Positions 51,086-61,500 of a stretch of 64,000 nucleotides of DNA are shown here, one piece after another. Position numbers and translations under genes: made by a program. A model generated the notes under the pieces. It ran no database searches and was not told the origin of the DNA. It worked only from the letters and a program-made list of their open reading frames with translations. Origin of the DNA: an uncultured Faecalicatena sp. GTDB lineage: Bacteria; Bacillota; Clostridia; Lachnospirales; Lachnospiraceae. How positions within the stretch are numbered: the stretch's first letter is position 1; every line of letters starts with the position of its first letter. Location of the stretch: contig CAOKHZ010000003.1 of NCBI GenBank assembly GCA_948468385.1, positions 119,708 to 183,707 on the forward strand, given 5' to 3'.

Positions 51086-51119
51086 AAAGGGTGAATTTCC
51101 TGAATGAAATTCACCCTTT
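51086..51119 (-). terminator. Terminator of the two-TM protein gene
   Basis: A perfect 14-bp stem (AAAGGGTGAATTTC) with a 6-nt loop. On the minus strand it is followed by TTG and AT-rich DNA. It sits between the stop of 51194-52315 and the next minus-strand gene. Confidence 0.75.
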
Positions 51120-51193
51120 CGAAAACGGATTACCACTGCAAGTCGGGTCATCCTCTTCTATCTCGACGCTTCTAAAACATCACGAACTTACAT

Positions 51194-52315
51194 TTACTCA
51201 TTCTCACCGTATCCCGGCTGTGACACGTTTCCAGACATCACCGGACGATACTTCAAATCCATGAATGCCGGGAAGTTCTTCTTCCATGTCTTCTCCAAAT
51301 CATCCGAATATCCCAGAATCATCTGTGGCTGCTCGTTTGCATAGTAGCCAAGCGCCTCCTTCGTCTGTTCCTCGCTCAGGCTGACACCGGTAACCTTCCC
51401 GTCCGTCGTGTACAGCCGCATCTCGCTCACGCTGTTCCGCCCCGTACGCCTGAAATAGTATGCCCAAATCAGGTTCCGGTTCGTCACGATGGAAGCCTTC
51501 GTGCCACGGATGTATATCGTCCAACGCCTGCCGACCCAGGTTTCCTTGCCAATTGGATGAGCCGTCTCGAAGTCCGCGTCGATGTCCGACAAGGAAACCG
51601 CGCTGTTCTCGCGCAGGTACTTATGTATCTGAGACGCATACTGGGTGCCAAAGATACCAATAATGTTATAAATGGCAAACAGAGCCAACGCCAAGGCCAC
51701 GATTTGTAATACCCAGAAGAACACGTAATACACGCCGCCAAGCTTGTCGGTTTCCAAATTATAGAAGTAGAACTTGTCAGTCGCTCCCTCTTCAAAACCA
51801 TACTCCGCCAGAGTTTCCCGGTAGTAACGCTCCATCTCCGGATCCATCGGAGTCCACGTTCCCTTAAACTTCGCAGAATCCGGCGGGGCGACCGTCCCGG
51901 TCTCGTCACTAAAATAATCCCAGGCCTGATTCATCAAGTTGTACATCTTGTTCTGCTCGGACTTCCTCGTATAAATGCTGTAGAAATACCAAATTTCCGT
52001 ATCATTCTCATAATCAGGAATCGACGTAAACGCAATGTAGCTGTAGCCGTCCGTGCTCGTGCTGCTGCCGCCGTACTTACGCGTCGTCGTGGTCGTATGC
52101 TCCACGTACTCCTCCAGAATACAGTCCGCCTCGACTTCCACATACTTCCACTCGTAAGTGGCCGGATCTTTTTCCACGTCAAGGTCAATGGCCCCGGTTA
52201 TCACGTTGAACACCGCGAACTTCGTCCAAACCAAAATCCCTATCACCACTACAAGCGAAATGACCGCCCTGATTACATGGGACTTTCTGGCCTTCTTTCT
52301 CAATGTCTCAAGCAT
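51194..52315 (-). CDS. Two-transmembrane unknown protein
   Basis: 373 residues from the ATG at the complement of 52315 (GGAAGGGTGA upstream); the longer frame reaches into repeat DNA. Helix 1 near residues 18-40 (AVISLVVVIGILVWTKFAVF), a ~180-residue extracellular segment (EYVEHTTTTTRKYGGSSTST, IWYFYSIYTRKSEQN), helix 2 (FFWVLQIVALALALFAIYNI), and a C-terminal cytoplasmic domain. I recognise the layout from uncharacterised Clostridia membrane proteins but cannot name a function. It has its own terminator. Confidence 0.65.
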   Translation of the reverse strand: MLETLRKKARKSHVIRAVISLVVVIGILVWTKFAVFNVITGAIDLDVEKDPATYEWKYVEVEADCILEEYVEHTTTTTRKYGGSSTSTDGYSYIAFTSIPDYENDTEIWYFYSIYTRKSEQNKMYNLMNQAWDYFSDETGTVAPPDSAKFKGTWTPMDPEMERYYRETLAEYGFEEGATDKFYFYNLETDKLGGVYYVFFWVLQIVALALALFAIYNIIGIFGTQYASQIHKYLRENSAVSLSDIDADFETAHPIGKETWVGRRWTIYIRGTKASIVTNRNLIWAYYFRRTGRNSVSEMRLYTTDGKVTGVSLSEEQTKEALGYYANEQPQMILGYSDDLEKTWKKNFPAFMDLKYRPVMSGNVSQPGYGENE

Positions 52316-52705
52316 TTTTCTGTCACCCTTCCTCTCGTACACCCACATGGGACATGCTTGAAATAATCCATGGGGCGTCGCCTTTTTATTATAAAAGATG
52401 CCGTATAGAGTACACTTCACGAAGCCGTGAATCGTAACGCCGCCGGCGACATCTTTTTTCGGAGAAATGCCACCATGCACATGGCCGTCTGTCGACACTT
52501 CTCACACCTTATACATATTATCATTTATTTCCCCAAAAAACAATGTTTTTATCTGTTTTTCAACGAATTTTTTCGAGACTAGACAGTAGCATGGTAACAA
52601 CCATTTTACACAATCCTGCAAAAAAAATACTAGAGCCTTTTATGCAAATGTGTTATAGTGAAACAAACTAAAACAGACTCGAAAGTAAAAGGAGGAACGT
52701 GCAAC
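52316..52705. other. Intergenic region between divergent genes
   Basis: No convincing gene. Holds a reverse family A repeat (GTTACGATTCACGGC on the minus strand at 52424-52438) and then an AT-rich stretch (52500-52620). TTATAGTGAAAC near 52653 could be the -10 of the GH2 gene. AGGAGG at 52690-52695 sets its start. Confidence 0.5.
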
Positions 52706-54967
52706 ATGAAAATGAATTGGAACGCGGGATGGAAATTTACCAAGGACTCCGTCCAAATCAGAGCAAACGAATCCATATACGGGCAGGGAAACTGGGAGGC
52801 AGTCGACCTTCCGCACACCTGGAACGGGACGGACGGGCAGGACGGCGGCAATGATTACTACCGCGGAACCTGCCTCTACGCCAAGACTTTGAAGAAAGAG
52901 GACGTTTCCGGCGCGGACGACGTATATCTGGAATTCGAAGGTGCCAACTCTTCCGCCGACGTTTATGTAAACGGGCAGGCGGCCGGACATCATGACGGCG
53001 GCTACTCGACCTGGCGGGTCAACGTCACCGAACTGCTCAAAGAGGAAAATGAAATTGTCGTGGCAGTGGACAACGCTCCCAACGACCACGTTTATCCGCA
53101 GATGGCAGACTTTACCTTCTACGGCGGACTCTATCGGAACGTTAATTTACTCTGCGTGAACAAGGCACGTTTCGACCTTGATTATTATGGCGGCCCCGGC
53201 CTCATGGTCACTCCGAAAGTCGAAGGTGCCGACGCGAAAGTGCACGTCGAGGCATTCCTCACGGGAACGAACGGCACCCAAAGCGTCACCTTCACTATAC
53301 TTGACGGAGAAAATGTCGTGGCCGAAACTTCCACGGCGGCAACGGACGCGAAAGCCGACATGGAAATTTTAAGCGTCCGTTTCTGGAACGGAAAGAAAGA
53401 TCCGCATTTATACACGATGAAAGCCGTATTGTCCGATAACGGCAACGTTCTGGACGAGCGGATTGTCCGTTTTGGCTGCCGCAGCTTTTCCATTGACCCG
53501 GAAAAGGGATTTTTCCTGAACGGGGAAAGCTATCCGCTGCACGGCGTGTCCCGTCATCAGGACCGCCCGCAAATTGGCAACGCCCTATGCAAAGAACACC
53601 ACAAGGAAGACATTGACCTGATTCTGGAAATGGGAGCGGGCACCATCCGTCTCGCGCACTACCAGCATGACCAGTATTTTTACGACCTCTGCGATGAGAA
53701 AGGACTCGTCATCTGGGCCGAGATTCCGTACATTTCCCAGCACATGCCGGGCGGCCGTGAAAACACGATTTCCCAGATGAAGGAACTCATCACGCAAAAC
53801 TACAACCATCCTTCTATCGTGGTCTGGGGATTGTCCAATGAAATCACGATGGGCGGGGCCGATGACCCCGACTTATTGGAAAACCACCGAATCCTCAACG
53901 ACCTGGCACATGAAATGGATTCCACGCGCCTGACGACGGCGGCGGTAATTTCCATGTGTAGCACCGAGGCCGAATATATCAAGATTCCAGACGTGATTTC
54001 CTACAACCATTATTACGGATGGTATGGCGGCGACACGTCGATGAACGGGGAATTTTTCGACAAGTTCCATTCCGAGCACCCGGACATCGCCATTGGCATG
54101 AGCGAATATGGCTGCGAGGCGCTGAACTGGCACACCTCCCATCCGGAACAAGGGGACTACACCGAAGAATATCAGGCCTATTATCATGAAGAACTTATCA
54201 AGCAGCTCTTCACGCGGCCGTTCATCTGGGCCACCCACGTATGGAACATGTTTGATTTCGCGGCCGACGCAAGAGCCGAGGGCGGCGAGGACGGCATGAA
54301 CCACAAAGGGTTGGTAACCTTTGACCGCAAATACAAAAAGGATTCTTTCTACGCCTACAAGGCATGGCTGTCCGACGAGCCGTTCGTGCATGTCTGCGGC
54401 AAGCGCTACGTTGACCGCGTGGAAGATGTGACGAAAGTGACCGTGTACTCCAACCAGCCGGAGGTGGAACTGTTTGCAAACGGGGAAAGCCTTGGCAGGC
54501 AAACGTCGGACGTGCATTTCTTCTACTTCGACGTGCCGAATACGGGTGAGACGACCATCGTGGCCAAGGCAGGCGAATGCTCGGACGAAAGCCACATCCG
54601 CAAGGTGGATGAGTTCAACGAGGAATATCGCATGAAGGAAACGGGTGACGTCATCAACTGGTTTGAAATCGACATGCCGGAAGGGTATTTTTCCATCAAT
54701 GACAAAATCAGCGACATCCTTGCCACCATGCAGGGGAAGATGTTCATGATGTCGTTTGGCGCTTCCATGATGAAGAAGATGAAAGGCGACGGCAAAAAGG
54801 GCGCCGGTGCCGGATTCGACCTGAAAAATACGGACATGATGAAAATGATTGGCGGCTTCAGCGTGAAGCGAATCCTTTCCATGATGGGCACCATGGGTGC
54901 GGAAGCCATGTCCAAGGAGGAAATTCTTGAATTAAATAAAAAATTAAATAAGATCAAGAAAAAGTAA
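52706..54967 (+). CDS. GH2 family glycosidase, second paralogue
   Basis: 753 residues from ATG 52706. Same domain plan as 32145-34382: DLPHTWNGTDGQDGG, FTFYGGLYRNVNLL, YPLHGVSRHQDRPQIG. Acid/base E379 in WGLSNEITM and nucleophile E467 in GMSEYGCEALNW. No signal peptide. The tail after ~residue 670 is rich in Met and Lys (MSFGASMMKKMKGDGKK) and ends KKLNKIKKK, like its paralogue. The 3' end overlaps the convergent TetR gene by 14 nt. Likely beta-galactosidase or beta-glucuronidase; which is not decidable here. Confidence 0.9.
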   Translation: MKMNWNAGWKFTKDSVQIRANESIYGQGNWEAVDLPHTWNGTDGQDGGNDYYRGTCLYAKTLKKEDVSGADDVYLEFEGANSSADVYVNGQAAGHHDGGYSTWRVNVTELLKEENEIVVAVDNAPNDHVYPQMADFTFYGGLYRNVNLLCVNKARFDLDYYGGPGLMVTPKVEGADAKVHVEAFLTGTNGTQSVTFTILDGENVVAETSTAATDAKADMEILSVRFWNGKKDPHLYTMKAVLSDNGNVLDERIVRFGCRSFSIDPEKGFFLNGESYPLHGVSRHQDRPQIGNALCKEHHKEDIDLILEMGAGTIRLAHYQHDQYFYDLCDEKGLVIWAEIPYISQHMPGGRENTISQMKELITQNYNHPSIVVWGLSNEITMGGADDPDLLENHRILNDLAHEMDSTRLTTAAVISMCSTEAEYIKIPDVISYNHYYGWYGGDTSMNGEFFDKFHSEHPDIAIGMSEYGCEALNWHTSHPEQGDYTEEYQAYYHEELIKQLFTRPFIWATHVWNMFDFAADARAEGGEDGMNHKGLVTFDRKYKKDSFYAYKAWLSDEPFVHVCGKRYVDRVEDVTKVTVYSNQPEVELFANGESLGRQTSDVHFFYFDVPNTGETTIVAKAGECSDESHIRKVDEFNEEYRMKETGDVINWFEIDMPEGYFSINDKISDILATMQGKMFMMSFGASMMKKMKGDGKKGAGAGFDLKNTDMMKMIGGFSVKRILSMMGTMGAEAMSKEEILELNKKLNKIKKK

Positions 54968-55649
54968 AAAGATCCATGGAATTTAAAAGGATGCGGATAT
55001 CCCCTAGCAAACCGTCCACGTCCTCCCATGAGGGAGCCGTCGCCCACTTTTTGCAAATCTGAACCAGGCCGCCGACGATAAAGGAGCAGGCGGTCTCGGG
55101 TGACACCCGCATGGGATTTCCCGCTTTTATATACTCCATGAACTCGAGGAAAAAACTGCGGTACATCTCCTCGGTGAGGATGTCGAGCAACACGGAAAAA
55201 GCACCGCTTTCCATGACATTACCGATAATCTTTTCATGTTGATGCAAAAATTCAAAAAAATGAACCGACATTAAATAACAGTATTCCAACGGGGGAGCGA
55301 GTGTCTCCCCCGTTTTCGCGCCCGCCTCCCCGGCTTGTCCTGCCTCCGCGTCCACTGCCTTCGCGTCCGCCATCCCCGCGTCCGCCACTCCCGCGTCTAC
55401 CACCCGCTCTTCCTGCATCCGGGTCAGGCTCTTCGCGTAAAATCCTTCCGAAATGTGCCGCACGAAAGCCGCGAAAAAGTCATACTTGTCCGCGAAGTGT
55501 TTGTAAAACGTGGCCCTTCTTACCATGGCCTTCTCACAAAGCGCGTTGACCGTGATGGAATCGAAGCCCTCCTGCTGCAGAAATTCCAAAAACGTGTCAA
55601 ACAAGGCCTTCCTCGTCTTAACAATTCTCAAATCCACTTTTTCTTCCAT
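54954..55649 (-). CDS. TetR-family transcriptional regulator
   Basis: 231 residues from the ATG at the complement of 55649 (GGAGG 8 nt before). N-terminal HTH: RIVKTRKALFDTFLEFLQQE, FDSITVNALCEKAMVRRATFYKHFADKYDFF. The ligand-binding part ends with ETACSFIVGGLVQICKKW. Between them, residues ~82-115 hold an Ala/Asp/Gly-rich low-complexity insert (VVDAGVADAGMADAK). Divergent from the MMPL gene; inverted repeats in the shared upstream region are probable operators, so it likely represses the transporter and itself. Confidence 0.88.
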   Translation of the reverse strand: MEEKVDLRIVKTRKALFDTFLEFLQQEGFDSITVNALCEKAMVRRATFYKHFADKYDFFAAFVRHISEGFYAKSLTRMQEERVVDAGVADAGMADAKAVDAEAGQAGEAGAKTGETLAPPLEYCYLMSVHFFEFLHQHEKIIGNVMESGAFSVLLDILTEEMYRSFFLEFMEYIKAGNPMRVSPETACSFIVGGLVQICKKWATAPSWEDVDGLLGDIRILLNSMDLFTFS

Positions 55650-55757
55650 CGCGTCAGCCTCCGTTCGTTTGCAAATACCGGTCATCTGTCAATTAAGTAA
55701 CAAAATAAAAATACTGTACGTTGTAAAATCCCTTTCTTTTGTATATTATCATAATAC

Positions 55758-55809
55758 GTAACATATGTCAATTAAATACGCAAACGTCATTTAAAAGCAC
55801 ATATGTTAC
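55758..55809. promoter_or_regulatory. Paired inverted repeats, candidate TetR operators
   Basis: GTAACATATGT (55758-55768) and its complement ACATATGTTAC (55799-55809) flank a 30-bp AT-rich spacer. Each contains the palindrome ACATATGT. They lie between the TetR and MMPL genes. Confidence 0.65.
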
Positions 55810-55890
55810 CGTTACAATTCAGCGCCGCGCCAGCGCGGGCTGGTTACTTTTTACATTAACGATTTGAAACAAGAGGAGGGGAACAAAAAC

Positions 55891-58500
55891 ATGGGCGCAA
55901 AAACCAAAAACAAGCCAGACAAAAACTTCATGCTGCGTCTCTCCAACCTAATCGTGGACAAACGCAACCTGATTTTCTTTTTGTACATCATTCTGGTCAT
56001 TTTTTCGGCATTTTCCAACAACTGGGTCAACGTGGAAAACGACCTGACCGCCTACCTGCCGCCGGACTCCGCAACAAGGCGCGGCCTTGACGTGATGGCG
56101 GAAGAGTTCGTCACGTTCGGAACGGACCAAGTCATGATTGACAGCATTACATATGACGAAGCCAAGCGGCTTTCGGATACGATTGCCGCGATGGACGGCG
56201 TACAGTCCGTGGAATTTAACGACGGAAAAGAGCATTATTGCCAATCGGCCGCCCTTTACTCGGTGACTTACGATTACGACGAATCGGATGAACGTTGCAT
56301 GGAGGCGCACGAGGCGGTTCTTGGCGCGCTGTCGGCCTACGACCTCTATTATACGTCTTCTTTTGAAAATACTTCCGAGGAAATCATTACCATGGAAATG
56401 AGCAAAATCGTGGTCTACGTGGCCGTCGTCGTCGTGCTGGTGCTAATACTGACCTCCCAGACCTATGCGGAAGTGCCGGTACTGCTTTTGACCTTCGTCT
56501 CCGCCGCCATCGTCAACATGGGAACCAACTTTTTACTGGGTACGATTTCCTTCGTCTCCAACTCGGTCACCATCGTGCTGCAGCTCGCGCTATCCGTGGA
56601 TTACGCGGTCATTTTCTGCAACCGTTATAAAGAAGAACATCAGACGCTGCCGGTTCGCGACGCGGTGGTCGTCGCACTGAGCAAGGCAATCCCGGAAATC
56701 TGTGCCAGCAGCCTTACCACGATTGGCGGGCTGGCCGCGATGATGTTCATGCAATTCAAAATCGGACCGGACATGGGCATTTGCTTAATCAAGGCCATCA
56801 TTTTGAGCCTTTTGTCCGTCTTCCTGCTCATGCCGGGACTGCTGGTGCTTTTCGGCAAGTGGATGGACAAAACCGTGCACAAGAACTTCGTCCCCCAGAT
56901 TCCCTTCGTGGGGAGATTTGACTACAAGACCCGTTTTGTCATTCCGCCGGTTTTCGTGCTGTTGATTATCGCGGGCTATTTTTTCTCCGCAAAATGTCCC
57001 TACGTCTACGGCTACGGCTCCCTGACGACGCCCCAGCTAAATGACACGCAGATTGCGGCGCAAAAAATCAAGGACACGTTTGGCTCGGACAACATGGTGG
57101 CGCTCGTCGTCCCTGCCGGAAACTACGGCAAGGAAAGCCAGCTCCTCGAAGAACTTTCCAATTTTGATGAAGTTTCCTCGACGCTCGGACTCTCCAACAC
57201 GGAAGCCATGAGCGGCTACATGTTGACCGACAAACTGACCCCACGTCAATTTTCGGAATTGATAGACATGGATTACGAACTGGCCGAGCTTGTCTATACC
57301 GCCTATGCAGCGGACAAAGAGGATTACGGCAAAATCGTCGGCGGGATTTCCGGCTATGGCGTGCCGCTGATGGATATGTTTTTCTTTGTCTACGAGGAAG
57401 TGCAAGAGGGCTACGTGACGCTTGACGATGACCTGATGGACACATTGGAGGATGCCTATTCGCAGATGAGCAACGGCAAAAAACAGCTTCAGGGGGAAAA
57501 CTACAGCCGGGCGCTCATTTACCTGACCCTTCCGACAAGCGGCGACGAAACCTACGCGTTTCTCGACACGATAGAAAAAACGGCTCGCAAATATTACCCC
57601 GAGGGGGATGTTTACGTGGTGGGGGATTCCTCCAGCGAATATGATTTCCAGAAAACCTTTTCCACGGACAACATTATCATCAGCATCGTTTCCATCCTCA
57701 TCGTGCTGGCGGTACTCTTGTTCACGTTCAACTCCGTCGGCATGCCGTTGCTTTTGATATTGGTCATCCAGGGCTGTATCTGGATTAATTTCAGCATCCC
57801 GTACCTGCAAAACCAAGGTGTATTTTTCATGAGTTACCTGGTCGTAAGTTCCGTGCAGATGGGAGCCAACATTGATTACGCCATCGTCATTTCCAGCCGT
57901 TACATGGAATTAAAAGACAAGATGGCAAAAAAGGATGCCATCATCGAAACGTTGAATTTCGCGTTCCCGACCATCATCACCTCCGGCTCCATGATGGCGC
58001 TCGCGAGCGTCTTGATTGGAAACCTTACCTCGGAAGCCGCCATCGCCGGCATCGGGCAAAGCCTGGGACGCGGCACGGTGATTTCCATCCTCATCGTCAT
58101 GTTCGTGCTGCCGCAGCTTTTACTGCTGGGCGAAAAGTGGATTGACCGAACCTCGTTCGCCATTTCAACTCCGTTAAAACGCGGAACGTGGAAAGGAACG
58201 ACCCGCATCGACGGCCTCGTGTCAGGAGAAATTTCGGGTCGCGTTTACGGCGTGGTAAACGTGGTAGTGGACGGCGATGTCAACGTGAACTTGATATACG
58301 GAAATGCCGTAAACGACGAGGCCGAAAAGACGCCGGCGGGATACATTGAAGAAAGCCTCGCAAGCAGGGCGGACGACGATGTGGCACCGACACGTACAAG
58401 CGATGCGGATTGCAATGCGGTGCCGACACGTACAAGCGGCGCAAACGCGTCAGGCAATAACGGCGATGACGGCAATAACATCAAAATGGAGGACGTGTAA
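55891..58500 (+). CDS. MMPL/RND-family exporter
   Basis: 869 residues from ATG 55891 (GAGGAGGGG upstream). Two repeats, each an extracellular loop plus a five-helix bundle: VVYVAVVVVLVLILTSQTYAE, VALSVDYAVIFCNRYKEEH and, in the second half, IVSILIVLAVLLFTFNSVGM and VQMGANIDYAIVISSRYMELK. The aspartate in SVDYA and NIDYA is the usual proton-relay residue. The loop after helix 1 has the family ADLP-like LTAYLPPDSATRRG. The last ~60 residues are low-complexity with two APTRTS units, close to the stop. It may export a lipid or peptide. Co-transcribed with the next gene. Confidence 0.88.
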   Translation: MGAKTKNKPDKNFMLRLSNLIVDKRNLIFFLYIILVIFSAFSNNWVNVENDLTAYLPPDSATRRGLDVMAEEFVTFGTDQVMIDSITYDEAKRLSDTIAAMDGVQSVEFNDGKEHYCQSAALYSVTYDYDESDERCMEAHEAVLGALSAYDLYYTSSFENTSEEIITMEMSKIVVYVAVVVVLVLILTSQTYAEVPVLLLTFVSAAIVNMGTNFLLGTISFVSNSVTIVLQLALSVDYAVIFCNRYKEEHQTLPVRDAVVVALSKAIPEICASSLTTIGGLAAMMFMQFKIGPDMGICLIKAIILSLLSVFLLMPGLLVLFGKWMDKTVHKNFVPQIPFVGRFDYKTRFVIPPVFVLLIIAGYFFSAKCPYVYGYGSLTTPQLNDTQIAAQKIKDTFGSDNMVALVVPAGNYGKESQLLEELSNFDEVSSTLGLSNTEAMSGYMLTDKLTPRQFSELIDMDYELAELVYTAYAADKEDYGKIVGGISGYGVPLMDMFFFVYEEVQEGYVTLDDDLMDTLEDAYSQMSNGKKQLQGENYSRALIYLTLPTSGDETYAFLDTIEKTARKYYPEGDVYVVGDSSSEYDFQKTFSTDNIIISIVSILIVLAVLLFTFNSVGMPLLLILVIQGCIWINFSIPYLQNQGVFFMSYLVVSSVQMGANIDYAIVISSRYMELKDKMAKKDAIIETLNFAFPTIITSGSMMALASVLIGNLTSEAAIAGIGQSLGRGTVISILIVMFVLPQLLLLGEKWIDRTSFAISTPLKRGTWKGTTRIDGLVSGEISGRVYGVVNVVVDGDVNVNLIYGNAVNDEAEKTPAGYIEESLASRADDDVAPTRTSDADCNAVPTRTSGANASGNNGDDGNNIKMEDV

Positions 58501-58501
58501 A

Positions 58502-61500
58502 ATGCGAAAACCAAATCAAAGACCCCGCCGCAATCAGCGGGGCATCAAACTTGAAACGCCCCGAGGGGCGGGGTATTTGACCCTCGCGGCAGTCGCCAAA
58601 TGCCTGCAAGCAGTCACTTGGCTCGTTGCTCGCGGGAATAAAGCCCATGGTCATAACTTGATGAAAACATTGGCGGCGTTTCTGGCCGCGTCACTCGTGC
58701 TCTCCCTACCATTACCGGTCTTGGCGGACAATGGCGCGTCCGGGCAGGGAGACTTGGAGCCAGGTAACTGCGAGCAGGACGGCTCTGGGCAAAGCGTCCC
58801 CGGGCAGGATGCGTCCAATCCAGATAAATTTAATCAGGCGGTGGTCGTCCTAAGCTCCGCGCAAGATTTGCTCACCCTGGAAAAACGCTGCTCGCTCGAC
58901 ACGTACTCGCGCGGAAAAACATTTCTCTTGGAAAACGACGTCGACCTTGGTGACAAGACGGTGACCATCCCCAGCTTCGGCGGAGTATTCGACGGGCAGG
59001 GACACACGATTTCCGGTCTCGTGATCACGGAGGGAATATCCGACTGCGGCTTGTTCGCATACGTGCAGGAAACGGGCGAAATCCGCCACCTAAACGTGGA
59101 GGGCATGGTGGTTCCCGCCGGAACACAAGCACGGGTCGGGGGCATCGCCGGAAACAACGGCGGCACCATTTTGGAATGTTCTTTTTCCGGCCTTGTTCGC
59201 GGCACGGATTACGTGGGCGGCATCGCCGGAAACAACGAGGCCGGCGGACAGCTTGTCAACAGCACCATGACGGGAGCCGTGATCGGCACGCATTTTACCG
59301 GCGGCATCACGGGACAAAACGAAGGTGTCATCTTCTCCTGCCATAATCACGCGGCAGTGAACACCGTGCTTACTGAGACCCAAAACAATCTCGAAGGACT
59401 CGGCGATATGGTCTACCGCCTCTGGAAGAGCTACAATTCTGAGGAAGGGGTTCCCTCCACGACGGACACCGGCGGAATCGCCGGTTATTCGACCGGCATC
59501 ATCCGCGAATGTGAAAATGCCGGGGACGTGGGATATCCGCACGTCGGCTACAACGTGGGCGGTATCGTCGGCAGGCAGTGCGGCTACATGGCGGCATGCA
59601 AGAATGAGGGACACGTTTACGGCAGAAAGGACGTTGGGGGCATCGCCGGCCAAATGGTTCCCAACGTAAGCCTCGCGTATGAAAATAGCCCCATGGCGGA
59701 AATCCGTGGCGAGCTTGACACATTGCAAACGATGTTAGACCAGCTCATGACCGACGCCGGAAACGCCGGAGACAAAATTTACGCCCGCCTGAAACAGATT
59801 TCTACATATACTGACAGTGCCAGGGACAGTGCGCGGTGGATGGGCGACTACATGGTGGATTATGCCAATGACGGAATCCAAAAGGTCAACGACGCGTCGG
59901 CAGTCGCCGCAAGCTACCAAAGCCGCTTACAAACCATTCGCGGCGAATTTGAAGACATCCAAGAACGATTTGGAGATTGCCGTCAGGATCTGCAAAATCT
60001 GCGGGAAGAAGTGGAAAACTCCGAAAATTTCAATCACCTAGGGGAATTGGCCGACCAGCTGGACACACAGCTTCAAGACTTGTGGCAGGGCTCGGAGGAC
60101 GGAAATTTTGACATAAATGACGACGTCGACGCGCTGCGCCAAAGGCTGCAGGCCGTCAATGACACACTGTCCGCGATAAGGGACGAAATCAACAACTGTT
60201 TCGGCGACGAAGAAAAAGACGAGTTGAAATCCATCCGCGACAATTTCAACGCCGTTTGCGACGACCTGGACGCTTCGTCGGAGCACCTGCACCAGTGCCT
60301 ATCCGACATGCTAAACGAGGAACCGGTCAGCATTCCGGCAATTGACGGCGAATTTTCCAACCAGTCGCAACAACTTTCCTCCTCGTTAAATGCCATCTCC
60401 GGCCAGCTTTCCCTGATGAACGACGAGATGCGCACCTCAAAAGACAACATTCTTGCCGACATGCAGAACGTCAACAAACAATTTATGAAGATTATGAACC
60501 TCTTTCTTGACGCGTTGGACGAAGTGCAGGACTTGTCTTATGAGGACGTGTACGAGGACGTTTCGGACGAGGACATCGCAAATACCACGCGGGGCAAGGT
60601 GGAAGGCTGCACGAACCTCGGCGTAATCGAGGCAGACGTAAACGTTGGTGGCATCGCCGGGGCGATGGCCATGGAATATGACTTTGACCCGGAGGACGAC
60701 GAGAAGGATGCCGAGCACAAATCCTACCGTTATACTTACCAGACGCGGGCAATTCTTTCAGGCTGCGTCAATTATGGCGAAATCCTGGCAAAGAAAAATT
60801 GCTCCGGCGGCGTGGCGGGACGCATGGATCTGGGAATCATTATTGGCGGGCAAAGCTATGGCATCATAAGCAGCAACGGAGGGGATTACGTGGGCGGCAT
60901 TTGCGGCTACTCCCTCTCCACCATCCGTGACAGCCATGCCAAATGCATTTTGGGAGGCGGAAAATACGTCGGCGGGATTGCCGGATCCGGCGGAACGATA
61001 AGCCGCTGTCGCTCCATGGTTTCCATCGTCTCCGCGAACCAATTCGCCGGGGCAATCGCCGGCGAAGTCGAGGGCGCGGCAAATGAGAACTATTTTGTGT
61101 CGGAACAACTTGCCGGCATCAACCGCACGAGCTACGCCGGGCAGGCCGAAGGCATTTCCTATGAACAAATGCTCTCCTTGCCGGAAATCCCTGATGCCTT
61201 CCGCTGTCTGACCGTGACGTTTCGCACGGATGACCGGCTGGGAGAAACGCAACAATCCGAGAAGGATCTGAAAAATTATGAACATACGGTGCAAAAAATG
61301 CTCTGGCTTCCTTATGGAAGCCGGGTTGCGACGACAGATTACCCACAGCCGGAACCGCCGCAAGGCTACTATTTGGCCTGGGATCAGCCAGAAATTGTAA
61401 CACTCACGGCGGACACGGTCGTGACCGGGCACTATTTACAATATGCCACGCTGCTGTCTGCCGATATCCTACAAGAAGACGGCCGGCCCGCGGTTCTCGT

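Noticed and set aside
53873-54595. 240-residue minus-strand frame opposite the second GH2 gene
   Set aside because: Antisense shadow of the catalytic domain; no ribosome site.
58346-58501. Longer start for the GLUG protein inside the MMPL gene
   Set aside because: It overlaps the MMPL tail in another frame and has no ribosome site; ATG 58502 has GGAGG upstream.
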